Part shown: piece after piece, positions 7,026 through 9,172 of the stretch
How positions within the stretch are numbered: position 1 is the first letter of the stretch
How the letters are laid out: every line of letters starts with the position of its first letter
From: Fidelibacterota bacterium
Lineage (GTDB): Bacteria; Bipolaricaulota; Bipolaricaulia; UBA7950; UBA9294
Length of the DNA: 9,172 bases
Reading direction: 5' to 3'
Assembly: GCA_024278395.1 (NCBI GenBank)
Contig: JAJRTG010000059.1
Coordinates: forward strand, 1 to 9,172
The notes under the pieces: generated by a model
Told to the model about the DNA's origin: nothing
The model's database searches: none
The model's input: only the letters and a program-made list of their open reading frames with translations
Translations under genes and position numbers: made by a program

Positions 7026-9172
7026 ATGCGCAGCCTGCTGATACTGACGGTTTCCGTCCTTGTCCTCGGAAGTTTCGCGGCGTTCGGGAACGACACAGTA
7101 GTGCTCACCGGCTCCCCGTTCGGGGTCGCCTACGGGGAGGGATCGAGCAACCTCGATCACTTCATGGACTACATCCACGACCTCGGCCTTGCCCGCACCA
7201 AGGTGTCGTTCTACTGGCACGAGCTCGAACCGCAGCCCGGCGTGTACGACTTCACCGTCCTCGACCAGTACCTGTCCCAGCTCGGTCCGGACGACCGGGC
7301 CCTCCTCAACATCTTCACCGACGGCTGGTGCGTGCAGGAGCAGCGCCCGTGCAAGGGGGCGCCGCTGGCCGACTGCCCGTACAACGCCGCCAGCTGCACA
7401 ACCCCCTGCGCCGAGCGCTACCGGGAGTTCATCCTCGCCGTGGCCGAGCACGTGAAGGAGGTCGCCCACGGAGGGATCGTGTATTGGCAGCGGGACACCG
7501 AGCCGGCATCCCCGTTCCCCCACTACCCGGCCGACGCCCCGGAGGCATATGTCGAGCTCCAGCGGATCTTCTACGAGGCGGTGAAGTCCGTGTTCCCGGA
7601 CGCGATCGTGATCGGGGGAAACCAGAACGGCGAGCTCACTCCGGCGGGCGAGCCAACAAACGCCGCGTTCTTCGACTACTTCCTCGCGAACGCGCGTGAT
7701 TGGTTCGACGTTCTCGACGTGCGGCTGTACGAGGACGTCTACACCATCCCCGCCCGCGTCGCCTGGTTCCGCGATCGGATGCACCGCTACGGCTACGACA
7801 AGCCGATCGTCTCCACCGAGCAGGGGGGACCGGATCCGCGCGCGATAACCGGACAGGACCGCCAGTCCCCGTTCTTCGAGCTCCTCGCCCGGGCCAGGGG
7901 CGCCTGCTCCCAGGCGGGCCTCAAGTCCAGGGGGACGTGCTTCCAGCAGTACGTGCGCGACCATCGCGACGAGATAAACCCCAAGCTGGGGCCGTTCTAC
8001 CTCCAGGACGACCCGGAGCAGCGGGAGATCTACGACCGGATGCAGGCCGCGGACATCGTCACCCGCAACCTGGTCGTGCTCGCCGCCGGGGTGAAGACAA
8101 CGTGGTGGTGGAACCTGCGGTCGCGGGGGACCGATCCGATCTTCGGGAGGATGCGGCTGATGACCGACGATTACGCGGAGCTTCCCGGCTACGCCGTGTA
8201 CAAGCGGCTGGCAGCGACGCTGGGCGCAGTCGCGTCCGTCACCCGGATCGACACCGGCGATCCCAGTGTATATCTGTACCGGGTCGAGCGGGAAGCTGCC
8301 GGTCCGGTCTACGTCGCCTGGCACCGGGCCGACGGCGCCGACCCCTACGATACCATCACCGCCACGGTGGTGACGGTATCCCTCCCGGTGGACCTTCCCC
8401 ATCCGCGGATCGTCGACGCCCAGGGCAACGCCGTCCCCCATACCGGAACCGATCCCCTCACGTTGGAGCTCGGTGGGATGCCGGTGTTCATCTCCCAATC
8501 TGAGGAGGTGGCTTCGCCCCCAGCAGGCGCTAACTCCTCACCCCAACTTGGGGTGAACTTCATCCGGTTCTACTGGGATGATACAAACCCCGTCTTCCAG
8601 CCCGAGGCGATCTTTCAGGACTTCGCCGACCTCGGGGTGCAGGCGTACCGCCAGTTCATAAAGGCGGACCTCTACTGGGACATCGTCGAGCCGGAGGAGG
8701 GCCAGTGGAACTTCGCCGCGGCAGACGCGGTCATCCCCAACCCCGACTTCGTGCCGATCGTCACCTTGTTCTCCAACCAGTTCGCCTCCCCCACGCCGCC
8801 GTGGTGCGACGACCCGGCCGAGTTCCGTAAGACCCTGGGGCCGGAGGCGATCGACTACCTGACCCACGTGGTCGACCGCTACGCCCCCTACGTCCGGTAC
8901 TGGGAGATCGGAAACGAGATGGAGCACTGGCGGGCCGCCGATCCGGGGAGCACCCGCCGGCGCGGGGTCCCCAAGTGCCATCCGGCAGACGGGTTCAGCC
9001 CGCAGGAGCAGGGCGCCTTCCTCGCCCAGGCCGCCGCGGTCATCCGGGAGCGCGATCCCGACGCGGTGATCATCATGCCGGGGATGGGGGCGCTCGACGA
9101 CTACGTGATCGACACCTGGCTCACCGGGGTGATCGAGGGCGGGGGGAGCGACTGGTTCGACGTGGTCAACTA
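7026..9172 (+). CDS. Exported bimodular glycoside-hydrolase-like protein (3' end beyond window)
   Basis: The frame is open from the ATG at 7026 to the window end (715 codons, no stop). AAGGAG lies 8 nt before the ATG. Residues 1 to about 21 form a signal peptide (short basic start, hydrophobic core, likely cut after AFG or nearby). Module 1 (about 25-370) resembles clan GH-A TIM barrels: WHELEPQPG (64-72) early in the barrel, QRDTEP (155-160) with candidate acid/base Glu159, DWFDVLDVRLY (225-235), and PIVSTEQGG (260-268?; the Glu is residue 265) as candidate nucleophile. A probable beta-sandwich follows (about 390-490). Module 2 (from about 507) repeats the plan: YWDIVEPEEG (550-559), WEIGNE (626-631) with acid/base Glu631, and DWFDV (709-713) at the window edge. 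It probably cleaves an external glycan. Substrate and GH family cannot be told, though GH39/GH5-like is plausible. Confidence 0.82.
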   Translation, partial: MRSLLILTVSVLVLGSFAAFGNDTVVLTGSPFGVAYGEGSSNLDHFMDYIHDLGLARTKVSFYWHELEPQPGVYDFTVLDQYLSQLGPDDRALLNIFTDGWCVQEQRPCKGAPLADCPYNAASCTTPCAERYREFILAVAEHVKEVAHGGIVYWQRDTEPASPFPHYPADAPEAYVELQRIFYEAVKSVFPDAIVIGGNQNGELTPAGEPTNAAFFDYFLANARDWFDVLDVRLYEDVYTIPARVAWFRDRMHRYGYDKPIVSTEQGGPDPRAITGQDRQSPFFELLARARGACSQAGLKSRGTCFQQYVRDHRDEINPKLGPFYLQDDPEQREIYDRMQAADIVTRNLVVLAAGVKTTWWWNLRSRGTDPIFGRMRLMTDDYAELPGYAVYKRLAATLGAVASVTRIDTGDPSVYLYRVEREAAGPVYVAWHRADGADPYDTITATVVTVSLPVDLPHPRIVDAQGNAVPHTGTDPLTLELGGMPVFISQSEEVASPPAGANSSPQLGVNFIRFYWDDTNPVFQPEAIFQDFADLGVQAYRQFIKADLYWDIVEPEEGQWNFAAADAVIPNPDFVPIVTLFSNQFASPTPPWCDDPAEFRKTLGPEAIDYLTHVVDRYAPYVRYWEIGNEMEHWRAADPGSTRRRGVPKCHPADGFSPQEQGAFLAQAAAVIRERDPDAVIIMPGMGALDDYVIDTWLTGVIEGGGSDWFDVVN
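8538..8556 (+). repeat. Perfect 19-nt palindrome inside the glycosidase gene
   Basis: TCACCCCAA-C-TTGGGGTGA is a perfect inverted repeat with 9-nt arms around a single central base. It is coding (SPQLGV) and lies exactly where the linker passes into the second TIM-barrel module. It may be chance, an mRNA hairpin, or a trace of a fusion point. No T-run follows. Confidence 0.5.

Noticed and set aside
6917..7699. A 260-codon plus-strand frame covering the gap and the glycosidase N-terminus
   Set aside because: It is out of frame with the glycosidase gene, Arg/Pro-rich and motif-free. The frame from 7026 has a ribosome site, signal peptide and catalytic motifs.
6552..8498. A 648-codon open frame on the minus strand opposite atl and the glycosidase gene
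   Set aside because: It is a shadow of GC-rich coding sequence. Its protein is rich in Gly, Val, Arg, Pro and His with no recognisable domain, while the opposite strand carries clear Atl and glycosidase motifs.

Overview
This is a GC-rich bacterial chromosomal window dominated by core genes. The RNase P RNA has the ancestral type A layout, which argues against the type B lineages (Bacillus and relatives). Close gene packing, ATGA overlaps and several non-ATG starts fit a compact genome. I cannot name the organism from sequence alone. A little-cultured, deep-branching bacterium such as Bipolaricaulota/Acetothermia is only a guess.

Layout. Positions 1-6532 form one long minus-strand gene run. 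In transcription order it holds: a coiled-coil C4 zinc-ribbon protein (COG1579 type), a membrane-anchored TPM-domain protein with its own C4 zinc ribbon, the RNase P RNA gene (rnpB), a VanZ-like membrane protein, a YugP-type membrane zinc metallopeptidase, ribulose-phosphate 3-epimerase (rpe), the riboflavin deaminase/reductase (ribD), adenylosuccinate lyase (purB) and glycerol-3-phosphate acyltransferase (plsY, cut by the window's left edge). Most junctions are overlaps or gaps of 1-13 nt, so most of the run is probably co-transcribed. The one larger gap is 87 nt between ribD and purB. The best promoter of the window (TTGCGC - 17 nt - TATAGT) lies just upstream of the first gene.

A 97-nt divergent intergenic region separates this run from the plus-strand genes. 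These are a small alkyltransferase-like DNA repair protein (Atl, with Trp in place of the methyl-accepting Cys) and, after a 96-nt gap, a large exported protein that is still open at the right edge after 715 codons. That protein has two tandem glycoside-hydrolase-like TIM barrels joined by a probable beta-sandwich.

The genes serve ordinary but different jobs: tRNA 5' maturation (rnpB), pentose phosphate metabolism (rpe), flavin synthesis (ribD), purine synthesis (purB), phospholipid synthesis (plsY), membrane proteolysis (YugP-like), alkyl-damage recognition (atl) and extracellular glycan processing (the glycosidase). I see no CRISPR array, transposase, tRNA, phage gene or defence system. The points most worth a second look are the RNase P RNA (it overlaps a coding sequence and appears to lack helix P18) and the bimodular glycosidase.
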